From Stenotrophomonas sp. UBA7346 (lineage in GTDB: Bacteria > Pseudomonadota > Gammaproteobacteria > Xanthomonadales > Xanthomonadaceae), in the NCBI GenBank assembly GCA_002471015.1, contig DKPB01000083.1, positions 29,767 through 93,766 on the forward strand: a stretch of DNA of 64,000 nucleotides, given 5' to 3'. Below are positions 47,326-56,075 of the stretch, one piece after another. A program made the position numbers and the translations under genes. Position 1 is the stretch's first letter. Every line of letters starts with the position of its first letter. The notes below the pieces were generated by a model that did not search any database, was not told where the DNA came from, and saw only the letters and a list, made by a program, of their open reading frames with translations.

Positions 47326-49215
47326 CTATGCTTGATCACCACGAAGCCTGAGCACTGCCGCTTCCAGGGCCGCGGCGCTGGTGTTTTCCCCCTTCACCGG
47401 CGGCCCGGCTACCACCTCGATATGGGCACGGAACCTGCGCGGTACGCGCATGCGTCCCAAGCGGGTATCGCGGCGGCTCCACATGCTGGCCCACATGCCT
47501 TTCAGCGCCATCGGCACGACCGGCACCGGGCGCCGTGCGAGGATCTTCTCCACCCCGGATTTGAAGGCGGCAATCTCGCCGTCCTTGGTCAGGGCGCCTT
47601 CGGGGAAGATGCAGACCAGCTCGCCCTCGGCCAGCGCCGCATCCACCTCGTCGAAGGCGCGTTGCATCAGTGCGGCATCTTCCCTGGGGCTGGCGATGGG
47701 GATGGCCTTGGCGGTCTTGAAGATCCAGCGCATCACCGGAATGTTGAAGATGCGGTAATACATGACGAAGCGGGCCGGGCGCGGGATCACCGCCGACAGG
47801 ATCAGTGCGTCCATGTAGCTGACATGGTTGCAGACGATCAGCGCAGCGCCCTCGTCCGGCACATTGGCTTCCACCCCCTTGACCCGCAGCCGGTACAGTG
47901 AGCGCACCATCACCCAGCTGAGGAAGCGCATCAGGAACTCGGGCACGATGCTGAAGATGTAGATCGCCACCACGATGTTGGCGATGGCAAGTGCCAGGAA
48001 CACCTGCGGGATGCTCCAGCCCAGCAGACGCTGGCTGAGCAGGCCCAGCACCGCGGCCAGCACGATGAAGCCGGAGTTCTGGATGTTGAGCGCGGCGAAC
48101 ACCCGCGACATTTCCGATTTCGGCGTGCGGCTCTGGATCAGCGCGAACAGCGGCACCACGAAGAAGCCGGTGAACAGGCCGATGCCGAGCAGGTCGATGA
48201 TGATGCGCCAGCTGCCGGGCTGCTGGACGAAGCCGGCCACGTCCAGGCCCGATACGGTCACCGCACCGGTACGGGCGAAGTACAGGTCCAGCAGGAAGGC
48301 GCTCATGCCGAAGGCGCCCAGCGGTACCAGGCCGATCTCGACGATGCGCCCGGACAGCTTCTCGCACAGCAGCGAGCCCACGCCGGTGCCCAGCGAAAAC
48401 AATGCCAGCGCGAAGATGTACAGCACCTCGTCGCCGCCCAGGTTGACCACCGCATAAGTCGGCAGCTGCGAGGTGAGGACGGTGCCGAAGAACCAGAACC
48501 ACGACACCCCGAGGATGGCATTGCGCACCGCCTTCTGCTTCTTGGCCAGGCGCAGCACCGCCAGCGATTCGCTGATCGGGTTCCAGTTGATCTTCAGGTC
48601 CGGCGCGCCGGCATCCACGCGGGGGATCATGCGGGCGGTGAAGTTGCCGATCAGCGCCAGCGCGATGATGGCAACGGCGGCGACGATTGGCCCATGGGTG
48701 CCCGCCAGCGCAAAGATCATGCCGCCGGCAATCATGCCGGTGAGGATGGAGATGGACGTGCCCATTTCCACCAGGCCATTGCCGCCGGTCAGTTCCTCGG
48801 GCTTGAGGATGGACGGCAGCACCGAGTATTTGACCGGGCCGAACAGGGTGGACTGCAGACCGGTGCAGAACAGCGCAACCAGCAGCACCGGCATGTTCTG
48901 GGTAAGGAAGCCGACCGCCGCCAGTGACATCACCACGATCTCCATGGTGGTGGTGATGACGATGAGCTTCTGCTTTTCCAGCTTCTCGGCGATCTGCCCG
49001 GCAAGTGCCGAGAACAGGAAATAGGGCAGGATGAACAGTGCCGGCGCCAGGTTGGTGTACAGCGTGCGTTCTTCGCTGCTGACGCCCAGGTAGAACAGCA
49101 GGCCGATGATCGCCTGGCGGTAGATGTTGTCGTTGAAGGCGCCCAGCGCCTGGACGATGAAGAACGGGAGGAAGCGGCGCTGCGTGAGCAGGGCGAACTG
49201 GTTGTGGCCGGACAT
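47326..49215 (-). CDS. MFS transporter fused to a lysophospholipid acyltransferase domain
   Basis: 629 residues. The N-terminal 400 residues form an LplT-like MFS transporter (FNDNIYRQAIIGLLFYLGVS, and VKYSVLPSILKPEELTGGNG). The C-terminal 200 residues form a PlsC-type acyltransferase with VCNHVSYMDALIL (HxxxxD) and FPEGALTKDGEIAAFKSG. The combination matches the first two parts of the LplT/Aas system, which flips and re-acylates lysophospholipids in the inner membrane; the acyl-ACP synthetase part of Aas is missing, so acyl groups must come from elsewhere. Complete and in frame. Confidence 0.9.
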   Translation of the reverse strand: MSGHNQFALLTQRRFLPFFIVQALGAFNDNIYRQAIIGLLFYLGVSSEERTLYTNLAPALFILPYFLFSALAGQIAEKLEKQKLIVITTTMEIVVMSLAAVGFLTQNMPVLLVALFCTGLQSTLFGPVKYSVLPSILKPEELTGGNGLVEMGTSISILTGMIAGGMIFALAGTHGPIVAAVAIIALALIGNFTARMIPRVDAGAPDLKINWNPISESLAVLRLAKKQKAVRNAILGVSWFWFFGTVLTSQLPTYAVVNLGGDEVLYIFALALFSLGTGVGSLLCEKLSGRIVEIGLVPLGAFGMSAFLLDLYFARTGAVTVSGLDVAGFVQQPGSWRIIIDLLGIGLFTGFFVVPLFALIQSRTPKSEMSRVFAALNIQNSGFIVLAAVLGLLSQRLLGWSIPQVFLALAIANIVVAIYIFSIVPEFLMRFLSWVMVRSLYRLRVKGVEANVPDEGAALIVCNHVSYMDALILSAVIPRPARFVMYYRIFNIPVMRWIFKTAKAIPIASPREDAALMQRAFDEVDAALAEGELVCIFPEGALTKDGEIAAFKSGVEKILARRPVPVVPMALKGMWASMWSRRDTRLGRMRVPRRFRAHIEVVAGPPVKGENTSAAALEAAVLRLRGDQA

Positions 49216-49278
49216 CGTGACTCCTCGGTGCTGCGCGGCACATTAGCAGACCGCCCGGCAGGTATTGGCGAAGGCGGC

Positions 49279-50151
49279 TCAGGCCGCAGGGTTGGGCAAC
49301 AGCGCCAGCAACGCACGTGCGGCAGGGGTAGGGTCCTGCCGCCATACCGCGCAGGTGCGGAAGCGGAAGGCCTCGCGCAATGGCCGCACCACGGTGCGCT
49401 GCATGCGCGTGGCCATGCTGTCGGGCACCACCGCCACCGCCAGCCCGGCCGCGACCAGCTGCTGCTGCAGCTCGCTGTGGGTCACCTCGTACTGCAGCTG
49501 AGCCTGGATGCCACGCTCGCGTAGTGCATCGTCCAGCATGCGGCGGACGCCAGCACCCGGGACCAGTGCGGCCAGGGGCAGCCCCTGCAAAGCCTGCAAC
49601 GGCACGCTGGCGGCGGCGGCCAGTGCATGCCCGACCGGCATCACCAGCGACAGCCCTTCCTCATGCAGCAAGCGGTGCTGGGGGGGCAGGCTGACCTGGG
49701 GGCCGACGCCGACCAGGGCCAGGTCCAGCTGGCCCAGTTCCAGTTCGGCCAGCAGGGCATCGCTCATGCCGGCTTTCAGGTGCACTTCCACGGCAGGGTG
49801 TGCATTGCGGAAGGCGGCCAGCAGGGCCGGCACGTCGACCACGTTGAGCGAGGTGATCTGGCCGATGTTGATACGTCCACGCACGGTGCCCAGAGCGAGC
49901 GCCATTTCTTCCTGCAGGCGCGCGGCGGCCTGCAGGGTGAGCCGCGCATGGAGCAGGAACACATCGCCAGCAGCGGTTGGCCGTACATGGCGGGCACCGC
50001 GCTCGAACAGGCGGGTACCCAGCGCCTCCTCCAGTCGTGCGATCTGGTGGCTCAAGGCCGACTGCACGGTGTGGCAGCGGCTGGCGGCAGCGGTGAAGCC
50101 GCCTTCCTCGGCAACCGCGACGACGAACTCAAGCTGGCGCAGGGTGAACAT
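49279..50151 (-). CDS. LysR-family transcriptional regulator
   Basis: 290 residues. N-terminal winged helix: LRQLEFVVAVAEEGGFTAAA and VQSALSHQIARLEEALG; C-terminal substrate-binding region with about two lobes. It is divergent from an MFS transporter gene 97 bases away, and a dyad in the gap (ATGAAAACAATACATTTGTG) may be its operator. It probably activates or represses that transporter. Ligand unknown. Confidence 0.9.
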   Translation of the reverse strand: MFTLRQLEFVVAVAEEGGFTAAASRCHTVQSALSHQIARLEEALGTRLFERGARHVRPTAAGDVFLLHARLTLQAAARLQEEMALALGTVRGRINIGQITSLNVVDVPALLAAFRNAHPAVEVHLKAGMSDALLAELELGQLDLALVGVGPQVSLPPQHRLLHEEGLSLVMPVGHALAAAASVPLQALQGLPLAALVPGAGVRRMLDDALRERGIQAQLQYEVTHSELQQQLVAAGLAVAVVPDSMATRMQRTVVRPLREAFRFRTCAVWRQDPTPAARALLALLPNPAA

Positions 50152-50176
50152 GCCATCACTGAAACAGATGGGTTGG

Positions 50177-50200
50177 ATGAAAACAATACATTTGTGTCAT
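50177..50200. promoter_or_regulatory. Dyad between LysR and MFS genes
   Basis: Arms ATGA..ACAA and TTGT.TCAT around a 5-base centre. It contains the T-N11-A pattern bound by LysR proteins. Operator function is inferred. Confidence 0.45.
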
Positions 50201-50248
50201 CGCGCAGGGCCGCGCAGACTGGCCCCCGCTTTCCCACAGGTTCCCCCG

Positions 50249-51448
50249 ATGAGCGCTGCTGCCCCCTCCCTCCATCGCCCGCTGAGCCAGGCCCAGGTCC
50301 TGCTGCTGGCCGCCGCCACTGGCTTGATCGTGGCCGGCAACTACTACGCGCAGCCGTTGTTGCAACTGGTTGCCGAGGCCTTCGCCATCGACCCCGGGCA
50401 GGCCGGCTGGGTGGTGACGGTGGCGCAGCTGGCGTATGCCGCCGGCCTGTTGCTGATCGTGCCGCTGGGCGACCGGCTGGAACGCCGGCGGCTGATCGTT
50501 GGGCTGTTCGTGCTGGCGGCGGTGGGCCTGGCCATCAGCGCCACCGCCACGCATTTCGCCCAGCTATTGGCCGGCACAGCGCTGGCCGGACTGAGCGCGG
50601 TGGCGGCGCAGGTGATCGTTGCCCATGCCGCCGGGCTGGCCACGCCGGAACACCGCGGGCGGGTGGTGGGCACCATCATGGCCGGCTTGCTGCTGGGCAT
50701 CCTGCTGGCGCGCACCGCCTCGGGCCTGCTGGCCGGGTTGGGTTCCTGGCACACCATCTACTGGGTGGCCTGCGCGGCCTTGCTGCTACTGGCGGTGGTG
50801 CTGGCACGGGTGCTGCCGGCCCACCAGCCCAGCGCCAGCCTGTCCTATCCGCGCCTGCTCGGCTCGGTGCTTGCGCTGCTGCGCGATGAACCGCTGCTGC
50901 GCCAGCGCTCGTTGCTGGGGGCGCTGTTGTTCGCCGGCTTCAGCGTGTTCTGGACGCCGCTGGCCTTCCTGTTGTCCGGCCCGGCCTATCACTACTCCAT
51001 TGCCAGCATCGGCCTGTTTGGCTTGATAGGTGCAGCCGGTGCGCTGGCCGCAAGCAGTGCCGGCAAGCTCACCGATCGCGGCCATGGCCGTGCGGTTGCG
51101 CTCGGCGGCCTGCTGATGATGCTGCTGTCGTGGCTGTTGCTGGCGTTCGCGCCGGTATCGTTGAGCGCCTTGATTGCCGGTGTACTGCTGCTGGATATCG
51201 CCGTGCAGGCGGTCCACATCAACAACCAGAGTGTGATCTACCAGTTGGATGAAGGCGCGCGCAGCCGCATCACCTCGGCGTATATGACCTGCTACTTCAT
51301 CGGCGGCGCCAGCGGTTCGGTGCTGAGCACGATGGCGTGGACGCATTATGGTTGGACTGGGGTCTGTGTCTTGGGCGGTGTGTTCGCGGTGATCGGGCTG
51401 CTGGTGTACTTCATGCCGGTGCGTCGTGCTGCCGTGGGAGCGGCGTAA
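50249..51448 (+). CDS. MFS transporter (drug/metabolite efflux type)
   Basis: 399 residues with 12 hydrophobic helices. Motif A region: VPLGDRLERRRLIVGLFVLA; second-half equivalent: AGKLTDRGHGRAVALGGLL. GLIVAGNYYAQPLLQ near the N-terminus is typical of the YgaY/YbcL-like MFS subgroup. ATG at 50249; the long upstream frame is antisense to the LysR gene. Likely under control of the divergent LysR protein. Confidence 0.9.
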   Translation: MSAAAPSLHRPLSQAQVLLLAAATGLIVAGNYYAQPLLQLVAEAFAIDPGQAGWVVTVAQLAYAAGLLLIVPLGDRLERRRLIVGLFVLAAVGLAISATATHFAQLLAGTALAGLSAVAAQVIVAHAAGLATPEHRGRVVGTIMAGLLLGILLARTASGLLAGLGSWHTIYWVACAALLLLAVVLARVLPAHQPSASLSYPRLLGSVLALLRDEPLLRQRSLLGALLFAGFSVFWTPLAFLLSGPAYHYSIASIGLFGLIGAAGALAASSAGKLTDRGHGRAVALGGLLMMLLSWLLLAFAPVSLSALIAGVLLLDIAVQAVHINNQSVIYQLDEGARSRITSAYMTCYFIGGASGSVLSTMAWTHYGWTGVCVLGGVFAVIGLLVYFMPVRRAAVGAA

Positions 51449-51548
51449 GCCGCGAAGCGGGTGATGGCTCCGCTTGCGGGTTGCTCACGATTTGAGCGCG
51501 GCAAGAGGAGCATTCCTGGTGGTAATGCCAAAGGCAGAATCAACGGCA

Positions 51549-51591
51549 CCCCTCCCCAACCCTCCCCTGCGCTCCGCGCAAGGGAGGGGGT
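51549..51591. repeat. CTCCCTTGCGC-family palindromic repeat
   Basis: CCCTCCCCAACCCTCCCCTG, then GCGCTCCGCGC, then AAGGGAGGGGG, between the convergent MFS and FUSC genes. Confidence 0.75.
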
Positions 51592-51599
51592 AACAGCAA

Positions 51600-53768
51600 C
51601 TACGCCGGCGACATCGCTTCTTCCGCCGACGCCCTCAGCTTCGGCAACAGTCGCAGCATCAAGGCCAGCTGGGTACGCACCAGTCGCGACTTCTCATCGA
51701 TCTCGTCCGGCATCTGCTCCAGCGCATCGGCCAGTGCGATCTCGTCTTCCTGCGGGTCTGCCGGCTGGCGCTTGCCCAAGGCTTCAGACAATGCAGCCAA
51801 GGACTGCTGCAGCTGCCGATGCCCACCTGCAACCAGGGCATCTTCATTGACTGCATCCGCCTGTGCACGATGCGCCCCCAACGCTGACAGATAGCCAAGC
51901 AAGGTGTTGGACAGGGCGAGGAAGCGGAAGCCCGCATCCAGATTGCCGCGTGCATAACCGGGTTCGCGCAGCATGTTCGACAAGGCCACCGACAAGGCGA
52001 CGTCGGCGTTGTGCATGTCGCGGCGGGCGATGCGGTAGGGCAGGTCGTCGCGCATGCCGCTGCGGTACTGGCCCAGCACCTCGTCCAGATAGGCGGCGCC
52101 GGTGGCAACCACCTGCGCCATCACCTTGTGCAGGCGCCGGCCTTCCCAGTCGGGCAGGATCAACAGCGAGGCGATGGCGGCGATGACGCAGCCGATCAAG
52201 GTGTCGAGGAAGCGCGGCCAGATCAGCACGAAACCATTGCCGATCAGGTTGAAGCACAGCAAGGCCATCACCGTGATCGCGGCGGTCGCCAACAGATATC
52301 TATCGGTGCGGGTGATGAAGAACAGCAGGGCCGCTGCCAGCGCCAGCAACAGTTGCAGGCCGGTGCCGGGGAACAGCTGCATCAATGCCCAGGTCACGCC
52401 CAGGCCGAGCAGGGTGCCGGCGATACGTTGCACCAGCCGCAGGCGGGTGGCGCCAAAATTGGGCCGGCAGACGAAGACGATGGTCAGCAGGATCCAGTAA
52501 CCGTTCTCCGGGTGCACCAGCTTCAGCAGGGCATAGCCGGCAATCAGCGCCAGACCGATACGGACGCCATGGCGGAACAGCAGCGAGCCTGGCGTCAGGG
52601 CCTGGCGCAGGCGGGTGCCCATTTCGCGCAGTGTGTGCGGCGAGGAATCGCGCAGGCGGGTGTCGATGCCTTCCAGCGGGGTATCCGCCAGTGCGGCTTC
52701 GGACAGCTGCCGCTCGATGCTGGTCAGGTTGGCGGCCAGCAGTTGCAGCGAGCCCAGCAGGCGCGTCCACTGCGGATTGCGCTGCTCACGCAGGTACTGC
52801 AGGGAAGACTGCAGGTCCTGGCCGGCGACGCGGGTGCGTTCGCCATAGTCGAACGGCTGGCGCAGGCGGATGGCCTCTCCCAGCGTCTGGCAGGCCTTGC
52901 CCTGCAGTGACAGCAGACGCCGACAGCGGAACAGCACGTCGCTGTGGAAGAAGGCCTCGGCCAGGGCTTCATACGGATAGTGCGAGGAGCTGGCGCGCTC
53001 GTGGAAGTCCTGCGCCATGTAATACAGGCGGAAGTACAGGCCTGACTGCACGCCGGGCCGGCCGGAGCGGCCGAAGCGACTGAGGATGGCGGTCTTGGCG
53101 ATGTTCAGTGCCTGCACCACGCGCACGTTTTGCTCGGCCAGCGCCAGTCGGCGTGCTTCCAGATTGCCGTGCCGCACCGGCTCGAACAGGTCGGCCTTGA
53201 GCTGCAGGTAATGGCCAAGTTCGAAGAACAGCCGCGCCAGCCGTTCGCGTACCGGGCGGTTGGCGAACATCGCCGTCCACAGGATCGACAGCAGGCCGTA
53301 CCAGGCGGCGCCAACCAGCAGCGGGATCACCTCGCGCAGTGCCTGCTGCTGGCTGACGTTGTGGTGCTGGTCCATCGCGATCATCGCGTAGATCGCCAGC
53401 GTCACCGTGGCCTGACCGATGGAGGCATAGCGCTCGCCCAGGGCGCCGAGCAGGGTCAGGCCGAAGGCGGTCAGTGCCAACGCGCTGATGAAGGGAACCG
53501 GGTAGGGGAACAGCGCGATGACCGCCGCCGCAGCAGCGGCAAAGCACAGCAACGACAACAGCACGGATTTTGTACGGCCCAACCAGTTGTCATCGGTCTC
53601 GGCGATGGCGCTGGCGATGATGCCCAGGAACAGGCCGGGGATGGCTTCGATGTGGCCGTCGTACCAGCCATAGGCGATGGCGGCGGTGAGGGCGATGAAC
53701 ACGCGCAACCCGTAGCTGGCTTTTTCGTGGGCCCAGAGTTGGCCGAGGTGACGGTCGAGGCGGCGCAT
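51600..53768 (-). CDS. FUSC-family membrane protein (YccS/AaeB-like)
   Basis: 722 residues. Two hydrophobic blocks (about 15-160 and 395-530), each of about six helices, enclose a cytosolic region; a second cytosolic region forms the C-terminus. FRHGVRIGLALIAGYALLKL and GYWILLTIVFVCRPNFGATR mark the second FUSC block. Family members include aromatic-acid efflux proteins such as AaeB and E. coli YccS/YhfK. No membrane-fusion partner (AaeA) gene adjoins it, which favours the YccS type. Complete. Confidence 0.9.
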   Translation of the reverse strand: MRRLDRHLGQLWAHEKASYGLRVFIALTAAIAYGWYDGHIEAIPGLFLGIIASAIAETDDNWLGRTKSVLLSLLCFAAAAAAVIALFPYPVPFISALALTAFGLTLLGALGERYASIGQATVTLAIYAMIAMDQHHNVSQQQALREVIPLLVGAAWYGLLSILWTAMFANRPVRERLARLFFELGHYLQLKADLFEPVRHGNLEARRLALAEQNVRVVQALNIAKTAILSRFGRSGRPGVQSGLYFRLYYMAQDFHERASSSHYPYEALAEAFFHSDVLFRCRRLLSLQGKACQTLGEAIRLRQPFDYGERTRVAGQDLQSSLQYLREQRNPQWTRLLGSLQLLAANLTSIERQLSEAALADTPLEGIDTRLRDSSPHTLREMGTRLRQALTPGSLLFRHGVRIGLALIAGYALLKLVHPENGYWILLTIVFVCRPNFGATRLRLVQRIAGTLLGLGVTWALMQLFPGTGLQLLLALAAALLFFITRTDRYLLATAAITVMALLCFNLIGNGFVLIWPRFLDTLIGCVIAAIASLLILPDWEGRRLHKVMAQVVATGAAYLDEVLGQYRSGMRDDLPYRIARRDMHNADVALSVALSNMLREPGYARGNLDAGFRFLALSNTLLGYLSALGAHRAQADAVNEDALVAGGHRQLQQSLAALSEALGKRQPADPQEDEIALADALEQMPDEIDEKSRLVRTQLALMLRLLPKLRASAEEAMSPA

Positions 53769-53859
53769 GCCGGAAGCGTGGACTCGCGGGGATCAGGTTG
53801 TCAGCTTGCGGTGCCGTGGCGATGCAGGCAAGCGCGAACCGTCTGCAAGTGTGCAGGGC

Positions 53860-54777
53860 TCAGCCTGCGGCATTGGCCGCGCGCATGAAATCGAGGAACA
53901 CGCGCAGCTTGGGTGCCAGTTGTTCGCGCGAGGGGTAATAGAGATGGAAGCCGGGATAGGGCGGTTGCCAGTCATCGAGCAGTCCATGCACGCGACCCGC
54001 GTCGATGTCGGCGCGGGCGATGGCTTCGAATATCTGCAGCAGGCCAAGTCCGTCGCGCGCTGCCTGCAAGGCCAGCGTGCTGTCGTTGAGCAGCAGAGGC
54101 CCGCTGACATCGAGGGTGAAGTCGCGGTGATCACGGCTGAACTCCCAGGGCATCACCCGGCCATTGCTGTTGCGGTGACGGATGCAGGCATGGCCGATCA
54201 GTTCTTCCGGTGTTTGCGGTGTGCCATGCCGCTGCAGATACGCCGGCGCGGCGACCACGGTCCAGCGCATGGGTGGCCCCAACGGCACCGCGATCATGCC
54301 ATCGGCCAGCGCCTCGCCCAGGCGGATGCCGGCATCGAAGCCTTCGCCGACCACATCGACCAGTGCCGCCTGCATCGACAGCTCCACTTCCACCTGCGGG
54401 TAGGCGGCGTGGAAGGCGGGCAGGTGTGGCAGCAGCAGGTGCTCGATGGCGAAACGCGGCGCGGTGATGCGCAACTGGCCGGTGGCGACATCACGGTTGG
54501 CTTCCACCGCATGCAGGGCCTCGCCGATCCGGGCCAGCGCCGGCGCGGTGTCCAGCAACAGGCGCTGGCCGGCCTCGGTCAGGCCAACCCGGCGGGTGGT
54601 TCGTTGCAACAGGCGGGTGCCGAGCCGGCGCTCCAGGTTGCGGATGGTCTGCGACAAAGCCGACGGCGAAACCGCCAGTTCGATGGCTGCCTGGCGGAAG
54701 CTGGCATGCCTGGCCACGCAGGCGAAGGCCGCCAGGGCCGGCAACAGGGCGGGATCTACTGTGAAGTCAGGCTTCAT
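53860..54777 (-). CDS. LysR-family transcriptional regulator
   Basis: 305 residues from the ATG at 54777 (MKPDFTVDPALLPALAAFAC). HTH: RHASFRQAAIELAVSPSALS and QTIRNLERRLGTRLL; effector domain with GEGFDAGIRLGEALADGMIA and RHRNSNGRVMPWEF, the pattern of CrgA/PA2477-type regulators. It is divergent from an aldo/keto reductase gene, a pairing common in proteobacteria, and a palindrome lies between them. A longer upstream frame runs antisense to the reductase and is rejected. Confidence 0.9.
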   Translation of the reverse strand: MKPDFTVDPALLPALAAFACVARHASFRQAAIELAVSPSALSQTIRNLERRLGTRLLQRTTRRVGLTEAGQRLLLDTAPALARIGEALHAVEANRDVATGQLRITAPRFAIEHLLLPHLPAFHAAYPQVEVELSMQAALVDVVGEGFDAGIRLGEALADGMIAVPLGPPMRWTVVAAPAYLQRHGTPQTPEELIGHACIRHRNSNGRVMPWEFSRDHRDFTLDVSGPLLLNDSTLALQAARDGLGLLQIFEAIARADIDAGRVHGLLDDWQPPYPGFHLYYPSREQLAPKLRVFLDFMRAANAAG

Positions 54778-54779
54778 GG

Positions 54780-54808
54780 TCAATGCGGAGTATCCGCCTT
54801 TATTGACA
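54780..54808. promoter_or_regulatory. Operator-like palindrome between LysR and aldo/keto reductase genes
   Basis: GCGGA-GTA-TCCGC (54785-54797) lies within TCAAT (54780-54784) and ATTGA (54802-54806). TTGACA (54803-54808) next to it is a likely -35 for the reductase gene, though no -10 stands at 17 bases. Binding of the LysR protein is inferred. Confidence 0.5.
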
Positions 54809-54861
54809 TAGTGGCGAGGGCCTACAGTTGCCTCCGTCCTTTCCCCCCGTTGGAGTCGCCG

Positions 54862-55857
54862 ATGAAAACCCGAGTTCTGGGCCGCAATGGTCCTGTTGTT
54901 TCCGCACTTGGCCTGGGCTGCATGGGCATGAGTGCGTTCTACGGCGGCCGTGGTGATGACGCCGCCTCGATTGCGGTGATCCACCGCGCGCTGGAGCGTG
55001 GCGTGACGCTGCTGGATACCGCCGACATGTACGGCCCGCATACCAACGAGGTGCTGGTCGGCAAGGCGATTGCCGACCGTCGCGCGCAGGTGTTCCTGGC
55101 CACCAAGTTCGGCGTGCGGCTGGACGCCAAGGACCCGCAGGCGCGTGGCGTGGATGGTCGCCCGGAATATGTGCAGGCCGCCTGCGAGGCCAGCCTGCAG
55201 CGGCTTGGCGTGGATCACATCGACCTGTACTACCAGCACCGTGTTGATCCGCAGGTGCCGATCGAGGACACGGTGGGGGCGATGGCGCGGCTGGTCGAGC
55301 AGGGCAAGGTGCGTTACCTGGGTCTGTCCGAGGCCGCGCCGGAAACCATCCGTCGCGCGCATGCGGTGCATCCGATCACCGCGCTGCAGACCGAGTACTC
55401 GCTGTGGTCACGCGAGCCGGAGCAGAACGATGTGCTGGCCACGGTGCGTGAATTGGGTATTGGTTTCGTGCCGTACTCGCCGCTGGGGCGTGGTTTCCTG
55501 ACCGGCGCGATCCGCAGCCCGGCCGATTTCGAGGACGGCGATTACCGCCGCAACTCGCCGCGCTTCCAGGGCGAGAACTTCGATAGGAATCTGGCTTTGG
55601 TTGAGCAGGTCAATGCGATCGCTGCCGACAAGGGTGTGACGCCGGGGCAGTTGGCATTGGCCTGGGTATTGGCGCAGGGCGATGACCTGGTGCCGATTCC
55701 GGGCACCAAGCGTCTGCCGTACCTGGAAGAGAACCTGGGCGCGCTGGAGGTGGTTCTGAGTGCCGAGGACCTGGCGCGGATCGACGCGGTGTTCCCGGTG
55801 GATGCAGCGGCGGGCCTGCGTTATCCGGCGGCGAGCATCGGTAGCGTGCATCGGTAA
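54862..55857 (+). CDS. Aldo/keto reductase
   Basis: 331-residue NADPH-dependent TIM-barrel oxidoreductase. Catalytic residues are visible: Asp and Tyr in LLDTADMYGPHTNE, Lys in FLATKFGV and His in YYQHRVDPQVPIED; cofactor region LAWVLAQGDDLVPIPGTKR. It resembles the AKR13 / YakC group. GGAG precedes the ATG at 54862. Control by the divergent LysR protein is probable; the physiological substrate is not evident. Confidence 0.93.
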   Translation: MKTRVLGRNGPVVSALGLGCMGMSAFYGGRGDDAASIAVIHRALERGVTLLDTADMYGPHTNEVLVGKAIADRRAQVFLATKFGVRLDAKDPQARGVDGRPEYVQAACEASLQRLGVDHIDLYYQHRVDPQVPIEDTVGAMARLVEQGKVRYLGLSEAAPETIRRAHAVHPITALQTEYSLWSREPEQNDVLATVRELGIGFVPYSPLGRGFLTGAIRSPADFEDGDYRRNSPRFQGENFDRNLALVEQVNAIAADKGVTPGQLALAWVLAQGDDLVPIPGTKRLPYLEENLGALEVVLSAEDLARIDAVFPVDAAAGLRYPAASIGSVHR

Positions 55858-55877
55858 AACCGAGCTCTGCTTCACAT

Positions 55878-56015
55878 GTAGAGCCGAGCCATGCTCGGCT
55901 GAGGCTTCAGGTGTAGAGCCGAGCCATGCTCGGCTGAGGCTTCAGATGTAGAGCCGAGCCATGCTCGGCTGAGGCATTACCGGTAGAGCCTTTGCCGAGC
56001 ATGGCTCGGCACTAC
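55878..56015. repeat. Four SMAG repeats: three in tandem, one inverted
   Basis: GTAGAGCCGAGCCATGCTCG copies start at 55878, 55913 and 55948, exactly 35 bases apart with the same spacer (GAGGCTTCAG-GT). An inverted copy lies at 55993-56015. Located between convergent reductase and purD genes. Confidence 0.9.
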
Positions 56016-56028
56016 ATTTCTGCTCCCT

Positions 56029-56067
56029 CCCTTGCACGCAGTGCAGGGGAGGGTTGGGGAGGGGTGA
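56029..56067. repeat. CTCCCTTGCGC-family palindromic repeat
   Basis: CTCCCTCCCTTGCACGCAGT, GCAGGGGAGGG and GGGGAGGGGTGAG, directly before the purD 3' end. Confidence 0.75.
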
Positions 56068-56075
56068 GCCTCCGC

